This document shows, one piece after another, positions 11,595 through 24,600 of a stretch of DNA of 64,000 nt. The notes under the pieces are model-generated. The model saw nothing but the letters and a program-made list of their open reading frames with translations. It ran no database searches and had not been told where the DNA came from. The translations under genes were made by a program, and so were the position numbers. The first letter of the stretch is position 1; each line of letters starts with the position of its first letter. The stretch comes from Epiperipatus broadwayi. Its lineage: Eukaryota; Onychophora; Udeonychophora; Euonychophora; Peripatidae. The stretch covers positions 188,001 through 252,000 of the forward strand of contig JAQFVV010006711.1 of assembly GCA_028023455.1 (NCBI GenBank). Reading direction: 5' to 3'.

Positions 11595-12929
11595 ATTTTT
11601 AAAGTAATGAAAGTGAAATATAATGAAGTTAAATAAATTATTTATTTATAAATGATTATGTATAAATGAGTGAATAAATAAATAATTTCTTTATGCACAA
11701 TTTTGTTAAAAAGTTTAATATTAAAAGAGTGATTATTATAAATAAATAATGTTTATATTCTAATTTGCCAAATAATTGGCTTATTAAATAAGAAGATTGT
11801 CTTTTTGAGGTATTTGTATAAACTTGGTTAATTAATTATAAAGTGTTACTTGTGACCAAAAAAAACATTAAAAAAGGAGGTAGATATAGATATTATCATT
11901 TAGAGTTCATATCTATTAATAAAAAAACAAGACAAAGATTATAATCTATGCATGATAACAAAAGGACTGTGAATGATGTTACTAATTTTATTTCTCAAAT
12001 ATGAAGAAAAATCAGCTCTTTATACAATAATTTTTCAAAAATTAACAGTATTTTTTTTGGATTATTTTCTTTTTTAGGAGCAATTTATATGTTAATTTCT
12101 TGTATTTTATATTTCAAAGAAATATTCTGTTCTTTAATGTGTAGCTAACCCCCCCTCCCCACTTTTATATTAACAAAAAAGTAACATCTGCATTCAGAAA
12201 GTAATAGTCAATATTTAGTTATTTTTTATTAGCAATCTTAATGTAAGCCAGTTATTTTTTAAATTTCTGTAATTATTCTCTTTCTGATGCATTGCTGATT
12301 TGAAAGGTTTATTTACTAATATGATTATAATTATAAAATATGATTATGATTATAAAATTCATATTTGATATTCTGAAAAATATTTTATACTAATATTTAT
12401 CTTATAGTTTGCAGCCAATGCATTAAGAAATATTACTTTTTTGTATATATATATATATTTTACATGACCATTTTGAATTTTTATGGAAACAAAAAGTGGA
12501 TGTAATAAGTTTAGATAACTAAGCAGTATAGTTATAGTTCTACTACCATGTCACAATACTTGATCATTATTAGTAGTAGTTTATCATTATTTGCTAATCC
12601 ATTGATACATTTTATTATAAAATCTCAACATTTAAAACTTGATCTCATATTTTAATTACACATTATTAGCTGTATTGTTATTTAGTAATTAAATATTAAT
12701 AGATAATATATTGATACACTACAAGATTATGGCTTTATTAATATGCAAAAAGGAGTTTGATATTGTCAAAAATGATAAGTAAAAAAAGGGTTAATAATAT
12801 ATATGGAAATATAACTGTGAATTGATAAAAAAAAAAGCTATAGAAGGTATACAAATCTCAAAAGGATAACACAACATCTTGGTATTGGAAGGAAATTTCC
12901 TTCAGTAATAATAAAAAAAGCGACTATTC
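11595..12929. other. Unannotated AT-rich DNA
   Basis: No gene, structured repeat or RNA was recognised. Simple A/T runs and a short TA run at 12446-12458 are present. Confidence 0.55.
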
Positions 12930-13790
12930 TTAAAAAGAAATGAAGTTATGAAATATGTAAAAGAGTTATACAAAGAATTATATAATAATAAAGAACAACC
13001 AAAAACAAATAAAATGTAAAAGAATTGTATAATAATAAAGAACAACCAAAACAAATAAATAACCTAGTCTGTACTTAAAACATTTTATGAATTGTCAAGA
13101 ATTTTATATGAAGAAGATTTAAGATATAAAAGCTTCAGAAAATGATGGAATTAGAATCAATGTCTTAAAAGAAGCAGATGGAGCGGGGGGATAACAAAGC
13201 TATTCACCAAATATTTAAATGTTAAAAATATACCTTATGTATAGAAAAGTATGATATTGATATTATTTAAGAAAGATGGGAGAAAAGATATTAGTAATTA
13301 TAGATATATTATTTTTCTATTGGTTTTATACAAGATCACTAAAAGTCATCTACAGAGAACTTTGAATTCAAACTAAATTTAATTTTAAAAAATGATTATA
13401 ATACAGAAGATTACATCCGAGTGTTAAAAGAAGCTATGGGGAAAAATTGAATTTGTAAAAGTTGTTATTAAGTTTTGGATTTATAGATTATGAAAATACA
13501 ATACCAAAAGGATTAACATTGAAATGGGTATATGATGCAGAGATTCAATATCCAATTTTTTTTAAAAAAAAGTTGTATGGGAATATTTTATTGATTAAAA
13601 TGGTAAGCTAAAAAAAGAAAAATAAGTGATGATTATTTACATGCAAATAATGCTTCAGAACTTCATAAAATGCTATAAGAGCAACAAACAAGAAAATAAG
13701 ACTAAAGACAAATATTTAAAAAAAAGTAATATTCATTGACAGTAGTTAAGACAGAAACACATTGAATTAAAATAGTTATAAAATTAAACT
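12930..13790 (+). pseudogene. Non-LTR retrotransposon reverse transcriptase remnant
   Basis: Translation in shifting plus-strand frames gives recognisable RT blocks. In order: NEVMKYVKELYKELYNN near 12940, DGIRINVLKEA near 13144, a block reading FKKDGRKDISNYRYI near 13266 (compare KKGDKKDISNYRPISLL in LINE RTs), IDYENTIPKGLTLKW near 13490, and ASELHKML near 13655, equivalent to the segment after the catalytic FADD box. The FADD motif itself is not preserved. Many stops and frameshifts are present, and a 51-bp tandem duplication lies near 12960-13050. It is a long-dead, truncated LINE of the endonuclease/RT type; the clade is not determined. Confidence 0.72.
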
Positions 13791-14209
13791 TTGAATGGTC
13801 TTTTAATAAAAGTTTTTGTATTAAAAGAAACTATGCTTATATGTCTGAAATAAATATATTAACAAATATCATATAAACTATTTATTTCCAAATCAGGGCA
13901 TAAATCGTAATGGGAAACAAATTATTTTTGGGAGGCATTTTATAAGTGAATAGATAAATGTTCATAATCCAGTATCTGATTTTTTTGATAAAATATCTTT
14001 TTAATTTAATAAACTCCATTTATAGGATAACATTGACTTTTTGGACATAAAAATCAAAAAGTGAATTAATTTTAAAATTCTCTTTTAGCAATTTAACTCT
14101 TAAAATTGGAGCTCAAACTCATTTTTAAATATCAAAAAATTATTTGAATAATAAGTTAAAACTAAATGTAATTCAGTTAAACTTAATGATTTGCATTCAA
14201 CAAAATTGA

Positions 14210-14970
14210 TTAAATTATATTTTTGATTTCTCCAGAAATATTTTGTTTAAAAAAGTTTTTGTATAATCATACACTAAAATAATGTTATTTTTGTCATAAA
14301 TTTGGGAGTTTAATTCATTTAAACATTTGGAAATATCAATCAAAATTGCCAATTCTTGTTGCTTTGTAATCACTTTGATGTTTAACACATTCTGTTCTTT
14401 TATCTTCATATATGTATATGTCTTAAAATCTTTTTAATATTTTTTGTCAAAGCAGGCTATACATTTTAATATAATAAATAAATCGTTATACTTTTTACCA
14501 TCAGCCAGAAAGGAAAGAATTGATGATTTAATCCAGGAGCAGGTCTTTGATTAGCTACTGATATTAATGTTTTTAAAATATCTAATTATGCAATCTTTCT
14601 TCATAATTTTTTTTTTACTGAATTAGGCAATGTCTTAAGTTGATCCTTCAATTTTATAGATTTGTGTCCTATTATATCAGTTACTAAATCAATGGAAGTT
14701 CTTAGTTATTTAAAATATCTTTGATTTTATTAAAAATATCCTCTCCTGTTCCTTGCATAAAAAAAGATTTTAAAAGTTCTTTGGTGATTTTTTGCTATAT
14801 ATATGACACTTATGCTCTCATCACTTGCAATGAAATATACCATTAAATCTTTGCTGATAACACTTAATGAATTTCTTAAGTCATATATTACATTGCTAAT
14901 TTATTCAATTACTGTGTTTCTATTTAAGTTCAAATTTTTAAAACTTATTTTTTTTCTCCGCAAATAAACT
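14210..14970 (-). pseudogene. Decayed hAT transposase (ZBED5/FAM200-like)
   Basis: Reading the minus strand, hAT blocks appear in the right order across several frames. NLNRNTVIE lies near 14920, comparable to the LSRNTV segment before the first catalytic region. FIASDESISV near 14815 carries the DES catalytic motif. TGEDIFNKIKDIL lies near 14740. The long open piece at 14215-14409 contains LAILIDISKCLNELNSQIYD, equivalent to LADIFEKLNELNLSLQG in the family. Several stops and frameshifts interrupt it, so it is non-functional. The N-terminal zinc finger and C-terminal dimerisation region are not recognised. It sits 90 bp from the hAT MITE at 15059-15462, but that MITE has its own two ends. Confidence 0.75.
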
Positions 14971-15058
14971 CTGTTTTAACAAACATTTATTTATAAATCA
15001 CACTATATAAAAGGTTTTAATTTACTTGCAATTAACTGCTACTTCATAGTATATAGAA

Positions 15059-15462
15059 CAAGGGTGTTGGAATCTTTTGGCATCTCTGGGCCATATTGGA
15101 AAAAGAAGAGAAGTCTGAGTCACACATTAAATATACAAACATTACTAAAAGCTGATAAGCAAAAAAAAAAAAAAAGATCTGTGTATAATATTCATGGTAT
15201 CTGCCACCACTGATAAGTTTGTGATCACTAATATACACATCTAAGAAAGTAAAACACCATTGATGTTTTATATACTATTTTTATTATAAAAGTAAAAAAT
15301 ATAAAATTAGTTGGATATTTAACATTGTGATTGAGTATGTATGTATGTTTATTTTAATCACATTACAACATATGTTTTAAATAAGTTTATGATTTTGCAT
15401 TGGGCCACATTCACAGCCATTCTGGGCTGTATGTGACCTTCAGGTGCAGTTGGACACCCCTC
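15059..15462. mobile_element. hAT-type MITE, 404 bp
   Basis: The ends are inverted: caagggtgttgga on the left, and gaggggtgtccaa read from the right on the minus strand. The flanks give an 8-bp duplication with one mismatch (atatagaa at 15051-15058, atgtagaa at 15463-15470). Inside, tctgggccatattggaaaaa near 15087 and cattgggccacattcacagc near 15399 carry the paired gggccac words typical of Charlie-like hAT elements. About 200 bp of unrelated AT-rich DNA lies between the two conserved parts. No protein is encoded. Confidence 0.75.
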
Positions 15463-15470
15463 ATGTAGAA

Positions 15471-18400
15471 TATATTTTGTTAGGGTATATAGTTCATATA
15501 TTTTATTATTCTTGCAAATTACTTGGAATATGTCAATTTTTTTTCACATGATTATCAAAGTGGTGTCTTATTTTTTTTTGTAAGCACTGATAATAGTGCA
15601 AATTAAATAAAAAAATATTGTTTTATTTTCTACTTGGTTTTGACACAAATAATTAGTAAAGACAATTATAGCACATCAAATTTTTAAACAAATATCACAA
15701 GTTTTAAATTAGGAGCAAAAATTGAACTAGTGAGAAATAATTCTGTTATGCAGAATAAATGAATCACATAAAAATTATATATTCAGAAATAGATATAGAA
15801 ATAAATACACCAGTTAATTTTAAATATATGTAATGATCAGTTTTTGGATATGTAAAGTCTAAATAAAATGATTCATTTTAATCATTGATAATATAGTAAA
15901 ATTTCATTGCATTGTTCCTTTACTTTTGTTTTATTGTGTATTTCATCACCTATTTTTGATTATTGGAACTAGTACCATGTACATAATGTTATTTTTTACT
16001 GCCTTCATTATGATAAACTGTGTTGACAAATGAATCTAAAACAATATTTCACCACATGCATATGATTTTTTAACATAGAAAAAATGTGAGGGCTGCACAT
16101 TTGACACTTATTAAATAAACTGTAGTAATTTGCTATCTATATTCAGACTGAACGATGATAAACATGTGTTAAGAGATTATGATCAGGGCCAATTGGGAAG
16201 TACTGGTTCAGTACAAAATCTACATCTTGGAAATTGTAGATCTTTCTTTGATCAAATGTACAATATTATTTGCTCTCCTTTTATTTTGAACTAATTCAAG
16301 ACTTAGAAACAGTGTTTCTGAAAGTTACACTTCAACATAAGTGGTTACAATGCACAATTTTGAGTTTTAATTCATTGTAAGTGCTTGTATACATCCTAAT
16401 ATTATCCATTACCCTAGTTTATTATATTTTATTTTTGTTGTTGTTATAGTATAGCATTTAAATTTTGCCAACTCTCATGAAAGACTGATTAAAAGTAAAA
16501 GATTTCAAGGAGCATCTACATCACATTATATGATATATCTTTTATATGCACAATGTGGTTACAATAAACTTGAAGTTTCATTTTGAAAGATCAACTTTTA
16601 ATTAAGGCATACATTTTAAAAATAAATGTCAAAGATAGTGTTTAATGAATATTTGAATTTTTTTCTCTTATTTTTGTTATTTGTAAGATTAAATTCATGA
16701 TAATGTAAATCTAATGTGCACATTCCTAAATACTGATTCTCATCAGCAGCAGGTATTTGCAAACAAGTATGGACATTCCATTTCCAAAGTAAAAATAAAA
16801 ACACCACTAGAGATGAGTTTTAGGTTGATTTTTCAAACCAATCTTTGTAACATGTTGATCCATTAGTCTATTTATTTGATATCTTATGATGCTAATCTTT
16901 GACTTCTATTCAAATTGTCTTTCCTTAAAGACTTTCCAATTAAAGCAATCGATATTGCATTTTTAAAAGAAAGTGTGTGTTGTAATATTTATAAAATAAT
17001 TGGAGCAACTTTTCTCACAAAAAATCATGCTTAAGTTTATCATGAAATGTTTTTTAGAAAGAAATCTGTTGTAATTCATTCATATATCCAATTTAATGAT
17101 GTTATTTTGCATTAGTGGACTTTATACTATTATATTCAGAAAACTGGAAAATATATTGATTTATTTTACTTGCAGGCAGTCCAGATTTCATTTTCAAACT
17201 GTAAATTAGGTAAAGTAATAGCATTATTTGCAAATTAATTTTGTTGTACTAGTTATATTACAATGATAAACTACTCCATATTTTAGTTTTATTAAATATA
17301 GCAGTAATACTTTGGAGTCTGCATTGCATCTCAACATCCAGGTCTTTCTATTTAAAAAGCTTTAGAGATATTTGAATTACATTCTTAAATTGATTCAGCC
17401 ATTCAAACTAAATGTTGTTGAAGTTTGTTTTTCATTATTTAAATTTTTTTAAATATTAATTTCTAAGATATTGTGGATTATCTCTTGAATTGAAAAGGAT
17501 AGCACAGTCATTAACACAATGTAAATTCATAAGCTAAGAAGACATAGTTCCTGTGCTTTTAATCCGTACAAATTTTAAAAATTCCACTGATATGTCTATA
17601 TTGCATCTTGATGCCTGCTTCATGAAACCACTTATATGCAATTTTAAAGACTTTTTGCATAAAAATGAAAAGTAAAATTGAAACTAATACCCTTGCTTAA
17701 CACCATTTCCCCCCTCAAATGCCTCACAGTCTATTATATAGATTCTGTATAATATAAAAACACTTTAGTGAACAATAAATTAATTTCAGATATTGTTACA
17801 GATCTGTTCAATTAATTGAATCACACGCTTTAACTACTATAATAAAAATAATATATTAATCATTTCATTGTTTTCAAATAGTTTTTTTGTATTTGCCTAC
17901 CAACAAAAATTTGTCTACAGGGTTTTTTGATTCTCTAAAACCAATAGTATTAAGTCTCTGATAACTAAACTATTGTGTTTTTTTATATTTTTTAGTTTGT
18001 TTATTCCTTTATTTTTATGAATTAAAAAAGAAAGCATTTCATAGTCCCATGTATTTCTAAAAATTCTAATGCTTTTAAAGATAATATATATATATCACCA
18101 TCATATTTAATAAATCCAGGTATCTCATCAGAATCTGCATCTTTCATTTTTAAGATTCTAAATAGTTGCTTAATTTTACCTAAACTGGATAAATGAGTAG
18201 ATAAGATAAATATATCATTAAAAATAACTATCTTTATTTTTATTTTTTCAAATAAAGATCAAAATATTACTACCTTTACTTGAAATATCTTTGTTATCAT
18301 ATGAAAATATGTTATCCATGAATTTAATAGGATTATGGTATGTTTTTCAGGTTCATGTGATACTTATAATATTGGGAAAAAAAGATCTAAAATGACCATG

Positions 18401-19149
18401 ATCGACAAATATATATTTATTTTTTGCAGTTTTAATCTTCCAATCATTTTAAAGCCTTTTTGTCAGATGTCGAACTTCTGATTTTAAATCTCTATATTGA
18501 TTATAAAATTCCATGTTTTAGTTATTATTATACTGAAGCAATCAATCTTAGCTTAAGATTGAGCTTCATATTTCCATCTACCAACCGGTGTTTAAACCCT
18601 ATATCCCATCCCGCTCCTTTTGTCGTGTATGTATATTTTATGTATATATTTGAGATGCACACCTACCTTATAAAATTTTAACTTTTAAATTAACATTTTT
18701 ATTATTATTAATTTTATGATTATTAATTCTTTTATTAAAATACATAGGTGTGGCTCAAATATATATATAGGAGCAAAATACTAACAAAATATTGATTTTT
18801 TTGTAAATATTTTATTATACTTCATTTTTTAAACTTTTTCTTTTTAAAGTACTTTTTCTATTAAACTGTATATTTTTATAAAATCCAATATGGAAGATGC
18901 TACAGTTGATTGTCTAAAAATAATTAAGGGTTGGAAACACTATTGTTTTAATCTGGGGAAGGTATTTTTAATTAAAGTTTTTACTTAAAATAGGATTAAG
19001 ATTAGAGATACTTTTATTGAAAACATGTTGTCAAATCTATTTCTAATCTGGAAATAGATTTGAATTTATTTTTGGACGTTATCTTACTGTTGCATCTTCA
19101 AAAACAATCAATAAGGAAAAAGTATAAAAAGGCTGTATTTTGAATCAGA
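15471..19149. other. Long AT-rich stretch without recognised genes
   Basis: About 3.7 kb with no open frame beyond chance length and no obvious repeat. A short hAT-end-like word (gggttggaaacacta, 18928-18942) may be a relic terminus. The open frame at 18460-18681 is unrecognised and probably chance. Confidence 0.5.
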
Positions 19150-21000
19150 TTAGATTAGCTACTCTAGTGAAAATGATTGTTAACATCGCTGTGAAACTAA
19201 AAATGATGTAGCAGTAAATCCACCACCCTTCTCGGCCTTGTGGGTCATCATCTGCCGCTACCGTAATATCCTGCTGCCCTGGAATGAAGAAAGATCTAAA
19301 AAGAACTTTAGAATGTTAATAGAAGCTTGCTGCCATCGAAGAACTTGCATTTCAATTGCTGTGCACGTGCAATATTTTAAATTGAACTCTTAAAATTGCA
19401 AGGTAAATTATTTCAAACCGCCACCATTGAAACTAAATCTAGCTTGCCTAATTAATCTCAAATTCTTCTATCAAGATTTCTCCTAATGTATTATTTAACT
19501 TTATTTATAATATATAATATGTAAATTGCTCTCAAATGATTTTTATAAATTTAATTCTCTCTCATATGCTCTAATTTTCTTTAACTTTGGTGCAGTCATT
19601 TATTTATTTCTTGATTTTATATATATATGCTTTTCTTGTTAATATGCCAATCTTAAACAATCTGACGAGTAGAATTTCTCAAATTTCCTTTTAAGTAAAC
19701 CTTCATGAATTGAGATTATTAACGTTCCCTTAAAACATAAAGCATTATTAAGTAAATACGCTCGCCAGATTGTTTTTTGAGTCAACATTTTTTTTTATGT
19801 TAGTATAAAAAAATATATTTGTTTAACTCTGGATTTTCTACCCGGGGTAAATTCAGAGCTTGGACTAATTAATGCTTTGAAATCTTTTAAAATGTTTTTT
19901 TTTTATTATTAAATTCTGAAAAGGTGACCCATTAATTATTTTCTATTTTATTTTCCATACTCTTAAAATTTCAAATATTGTATTTAAATATTCCAGTTAC
20001 TATAAAAACCACGAAGGTGGGATTGAATTATTTTAAATATCAGAAAAGGAAAGGGGATAAATTTTAATATTTTACTATTTTAGTTATTAAATGAAATCTT
20101 CTCTCTATATACTATAGCAGCATAGCATGTTATGTATATAAATTATAGTATTCAAACTAGGGTCATCTATTTTAAAGCAGTAAATCATATTTCATGTCGT
20201 TAATGACATTCGTCCATACTGCGTTACTGACATTCGGCATATCTTCGTATATATATTACGTGCTTCTGGTTTTTTAATCTGGGGATTGCGACAAGTTCGA
20301 ACCCATAGATTTCTCGTTATATCCACTTATTCCATATAAAATGCCTCTGGCGGTGATCCCGTAAGTTTGGCACATGCTATGCATATCACTTCTTCGTATA
20401 AAAAGGCCTCTGGGGGTGATCCTGTAAGTTTGGCACACGCTATGCTTATCCACTTCGTTTTCATCCAGAAGCACGACTTTTCCTGTTATTTTAGCTATTA
20501 TGTCAGCACCGCAAACTTCTTCGTATTAGTATTTCTTTTGCTTCATGACCCAGTTTTAATGCTCTAATATTAAAAGTGCACTCTGCTCAAATATATATAT
20601 ATATATAAATGCCAAATATTACTAGCTAGATTAATTACTAATATTATTTTAGTTTTATTATACAATCCCATCATCGTATTTTGTTATTCATCTATTTAAG
20701 AGTATTTGCCTTGGGAAAAATAAAGCGTTCTTCTTACCAGCGCTAATTAACAGAAGTTTCATTAAATATTTTGTAATATAATCAAATGTCATTTTCAAAT
20801 ATGTTTTTCAAATTTATTTTATTTATTTTCATGACCTCACTGGCGTGAAAATAGTTTGTATTATATCTGTAAGGAATCTCGGAACGCTTCCCTAAATAAT
20901 GTTAGTCACCACGTTTCAGAACCGTAATCCAAAGCGTTAATAGCAATATTTTGTAATTCTTTCTAATAATCGATTGGCATCTTAATATTGGACCCACCAA
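19150..21000. other. CpG-richer segment, possible old LTR or other element
   Basis: Between about 19190 and 21000 the sequence has more C, G and CpG than its surroundings (for example 19195-19370, 20200-20540 and 20840-20990). That composition resembles the 2.6-kb LTRs at 48-59 kb. I could not align it to those LTRs by eye and found no clear termini. No gene is assigned. Confidence 0.3.
20339..20466. repeat. 64-bp tandem duplication with peptide repeat potential
   Basis: Two adjacent units (about 20339-20402 and 20403-20466) share cgtaagtttggcacatgcta or the same with minor changes, plus tatgc-tatc-acttc. A partial third unit lies just upstream near 20310-20338. On the minus strand an open frame (20274-20474) carries the repeated words CQTYRITPRG and CQTYGITARG. 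No known protein was recognised. Confidence 0.65.
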
Positions 21001-21309
21001 AGATGTGTGCTTATTTATCATATATTATTGAGCTAACAAAGAGCATATGAGAAATAATAGCGTGAATGACACTGTAATCATCTACTGCTTGCTCATTCAC
21101 GCACACACTAATGTATATATATCCCAAAGTACAGCCATACTTATATTTGTCATTATATTTGATTAAATCCTTCCCCCCCCCCAAAAAACCTATATATATA
21201 TATATTAGTTTAGTCATAGTAATAGATGTCTTATTGTCTTCTCCGCTTTGCTAGTGGGTTGGATTAAAATTAATTCTCATGTGCCATCACTATTATGTTA
21301 TTCATTAGG

Positions 21310-21440
21310 TGTTCGATCTGAGGCTTAGAGAGCGGGTTCGAATTCAGGCTGGTTCCTACCTAAATCTCGGGCTTGATTGGGTTTGAAGTACATTTTGTGA
21401 GTTCCAGCTCATGTTAGATGGATAAACATGTTTTGACCGG
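21310..21440 (+). repeat. tRNA-like SINE candidate (B-box motif)
   Basis: The word gcgggttcgaattcaggctg contains a near-consensus B box (GGTTCGAATTC), followed by a less AT-rich tail. No convincing A box or cloverleaf was found, so this is only a SINE candidate. Confidence 0.3.
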
Positions 21441-21449
21441 TACAATACT

Positions 21450-24400
21450 ATGCACAGAATGGCATGATCTTTTTTAATCAAGTCACTAATAATAAGATGA
21501 TTGTTGGCGAGCCAATCAGGATTTTTTTTTTTAGTGAAGCAAAAAAATAGATTTTTCTTTATTCACAATATACTTAAGAGAATTTCAGGTTTCATTAACA
21601 TGACTATTCTGGAAGTTCAAATTAGCAATTTTCCAGTTTAACAGATGTTGAAATTTAACATCAATAATAGATGCTGTTAAAAAAATGAGCAGGTTTTTTT
21701 TGACTTGATGGAAATAGAAGATAATTTTTAATCAACAATCTGCACTTATTAAGTGATCATATGATATGATATTTTTTTCTACATTCTGAGTCCTAATTGT
21801 AATATAATCTATTAGATGCCATTGAATTGGGTTTAGGTTTTTTAATAACAGTTTTTCTGCTTAAACATAGAGTTTGTTTTCTGATAGGCAATTCACATAT
21901 TGTCCAAAAAATTCAATGATTGCAGACCATTGAAGTTTACAGCAATAATAGTATTATTTTCAATAACTTTTGTCCAAAGTTGACTATTTCTATCAACATG
22001 TGCATTACAGTCTCCAATATGAAACACTTATTCTTATAATAAATTTAGTATAGTATATGCACTAATGAAGTAGGCACAAATAACTTCATACAAACCAAGT
22101 TTCATATAAGTAGTTTATCATTGATACATCTGGAAATTCAAGAATAGAAGATATCAAATATGACATTAATTAGTAAATATAACATGATTCATTCTCATTT
22201 CATTAGAATATTTGCCCTTCCAAAAAACCTGGTAGCTATTTATTCATTTATTTAAACTCTTCTCCTGGAAGATAGTTTTATTAAAAGCAGCTATACCAAT
22301 CTTAAATCCTGACTGTTCTTTAGCTCCATGTGTTGTTATCCCATTCAAATCTTGAAGGATTCACATCATGTAAAGATATATTCCCTATTCCTATATTTGG
22401 GGGGGGGGGGGGAGTAGAATTAAAATAATGATATTTTTTGTCACTATTAACATTATTTTATTATTATTTTTAATATTTTAATAAATGATCAGCTAAGCAT
22501 GGTAATGTAGGTAGATTATGTAGGACGGACTATTTTGTCTGTCTTTACTAGATCTCATCCAAGATAGACAGGATGATCTCTTTATAGGTTTTTTTAAAAA
22601 ATATAATCTTCATCAAGTTGAAACTCTTATCGCAAATCCAGTTACAACAACTCATTAATCGTTATACTGACCCATTTTAAGATCATAATAAAATAGACTT
22701 GTTCTTACCATTGCTTTTTCTTCATTTAAGGTTAATAAAGAAAAAAAGAAAATGGAAGTTTGGAACCAGAATTGCTATGCTATTGTAGTTAAAAAAATTG
22801 GATGTAATTGCAATAAATCATTCCTATTGTCACAATTAATTTAGGGAAATGACCTATGATATGAGAAGCTCATGATTAACTTAACTAATTGAAGGCAGTA
22901 AGCAAAAAGAAGTGACAGAAAGGAATGTTTATATATTAGAAATAGCTTATAGCCTATGAATTAATATGCTATATTAATAGACAGTAGTGGATACTCTTAA
23001 TTGGACCCTGCTTATTTGTTATTCACAGTTAATTATCTGATGGTCATTCCACTATGCATCATTTATGCACTGTATTACTGTAAGCATGTGAACTGCCAAA
23101 ATATATTACTGAGTTGTACTATGTTGTATTTTCCTCAAACCAACTAACAAAAGTAATTTGTGATTCACCACATACCTGTCTGTATTAAAGATAATCCATT
23201 TATCTACACCAATAATTAATGTCACATTATATTACAATCATGTTTTACTTTTTTAAAGTCAGTACATTGGTTGACACTTATCTGGTGAAGCAAATTAATC
23301 TGAAATATCTACCCTGTCTGGGGTGGCCATGAACTGGCTATCCGAATTAAAAATTAGAAATGCTTGTAATTCCAAAAAAATACCAATCTTTACACAAAAC
23401 CCAAAATATAAGATCTTCAAATAGGTCCTCTAACTACATATTATTATTAGCATCAGAAATTATTTAATCAAATCTTTTTTCATTAATATTATTAAAAATT
23501 GTTAAGATTCTTGTTTTGTTTAGCCCAGTAAATAAAATTTTTATAAATTATTAATCAAATTGAAAAGCTCAATATAAAACATTTATTACTATAAAATAAA
23601 ATTATTTATATATAATCAGAAAATTTTGTTAATGATTATTTAAAAAAAAAAAAAAAAAATCAATGTAAGATTAACTTGAAATGAAAATAGACTGATCTAA
23701 TTATTTGCTCTCTTAAAAAAAATATCAAAATGAATATTGAATTTAGTTCTAAAAAGTTTGTTTTTTCCCCATTTTTGGTATATCTCTTGTAATTTGCTTT
23801 TAATATTAACACATTCTAAAAATTCAACTATAATAAACTGCATTTATATCAACACTGTTTTTTTCTCTTCTACTTATCAATGCTAAAAGGAAAAATAATA
23901 ATAATAGTAAATAATTATTATATAAAAATCAAAGAACTTAAATTATTAAAAAAACCAACAACAACAACTAAATAACTTTTAGAAGTCAATATCAGCTTCC
24001 AGGTTTAATTGAATTCAAAAAATGTTAAAGAATACATGTTTTGTAACCATTTTGTAAAAGTCAGTTGCCAAGCAACTTATTCTGATGTAAGGTTATAAAG
24101 ATTAATTTTACATTCAGGTTAACTAATCCAATTATGAGTATCTATTGTAATTACTTACAAAAATAAATATATTATTCACCCTATTAAATAACTAATTGTA
24201 AAAATATTCTGACATTGCCAGTTAATAGCTGCCAAAGTAGAAAAACATTATATATAATACACTTGATTTAGTGCTTCAAATTTTGTAGGGCAAATTACTT
24301 GCAAGTTAATTATAACCCAATCATCTAAAAATGTTCAGCCATGATATTTTTGGCACTTAACCTACAGACCATCAAGAAATTTGTCATTAAAGATGTAAGA

Positions 24401-24465
24401 GTAAATGCATACTGAATATAGCACATATAAATAAAAAAGTGAAACATTTTATAATAGTTCACTGC
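21450..24465. other. Unannotated AT-rich DNA
   Basis: No gene recognised. Includes a run of 14 G residues at 22399-22412 and an A run at 23641-23659. Confidence 0.5.
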
Positions 24466-24600
24466 AAACCAAAGACCTCTCCAACAGCTCCTCATAAATG
24501 AAATGAAGATAATGGCATTAGTCATTAGATAGTGAAAGTTTGAGCATTTTTATATCCAGTACCAGATAATTAGCTTGGTTAGGTATGGACTAATTATCTT
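24466..24600. repeat. Dispersed repeat, copy 1
   Basis: Shares the words tgcaaaccaaagacctctcc and gataattagcttggttaggt with a second copy at 33716-33910 (tgcaaagcaaaggcctcacc, gatagttagctgggttgata), in the same order and strand. It is probably an old non-LTR element tail; the class is uncertain. Confidence 0.4.

Noticed and set aside
19150-21000. Second copy of the 2.6-kb gypsy LTR
   Set aside because: Composition is similar, but I could not find a shared stretch long enough to claim homology.
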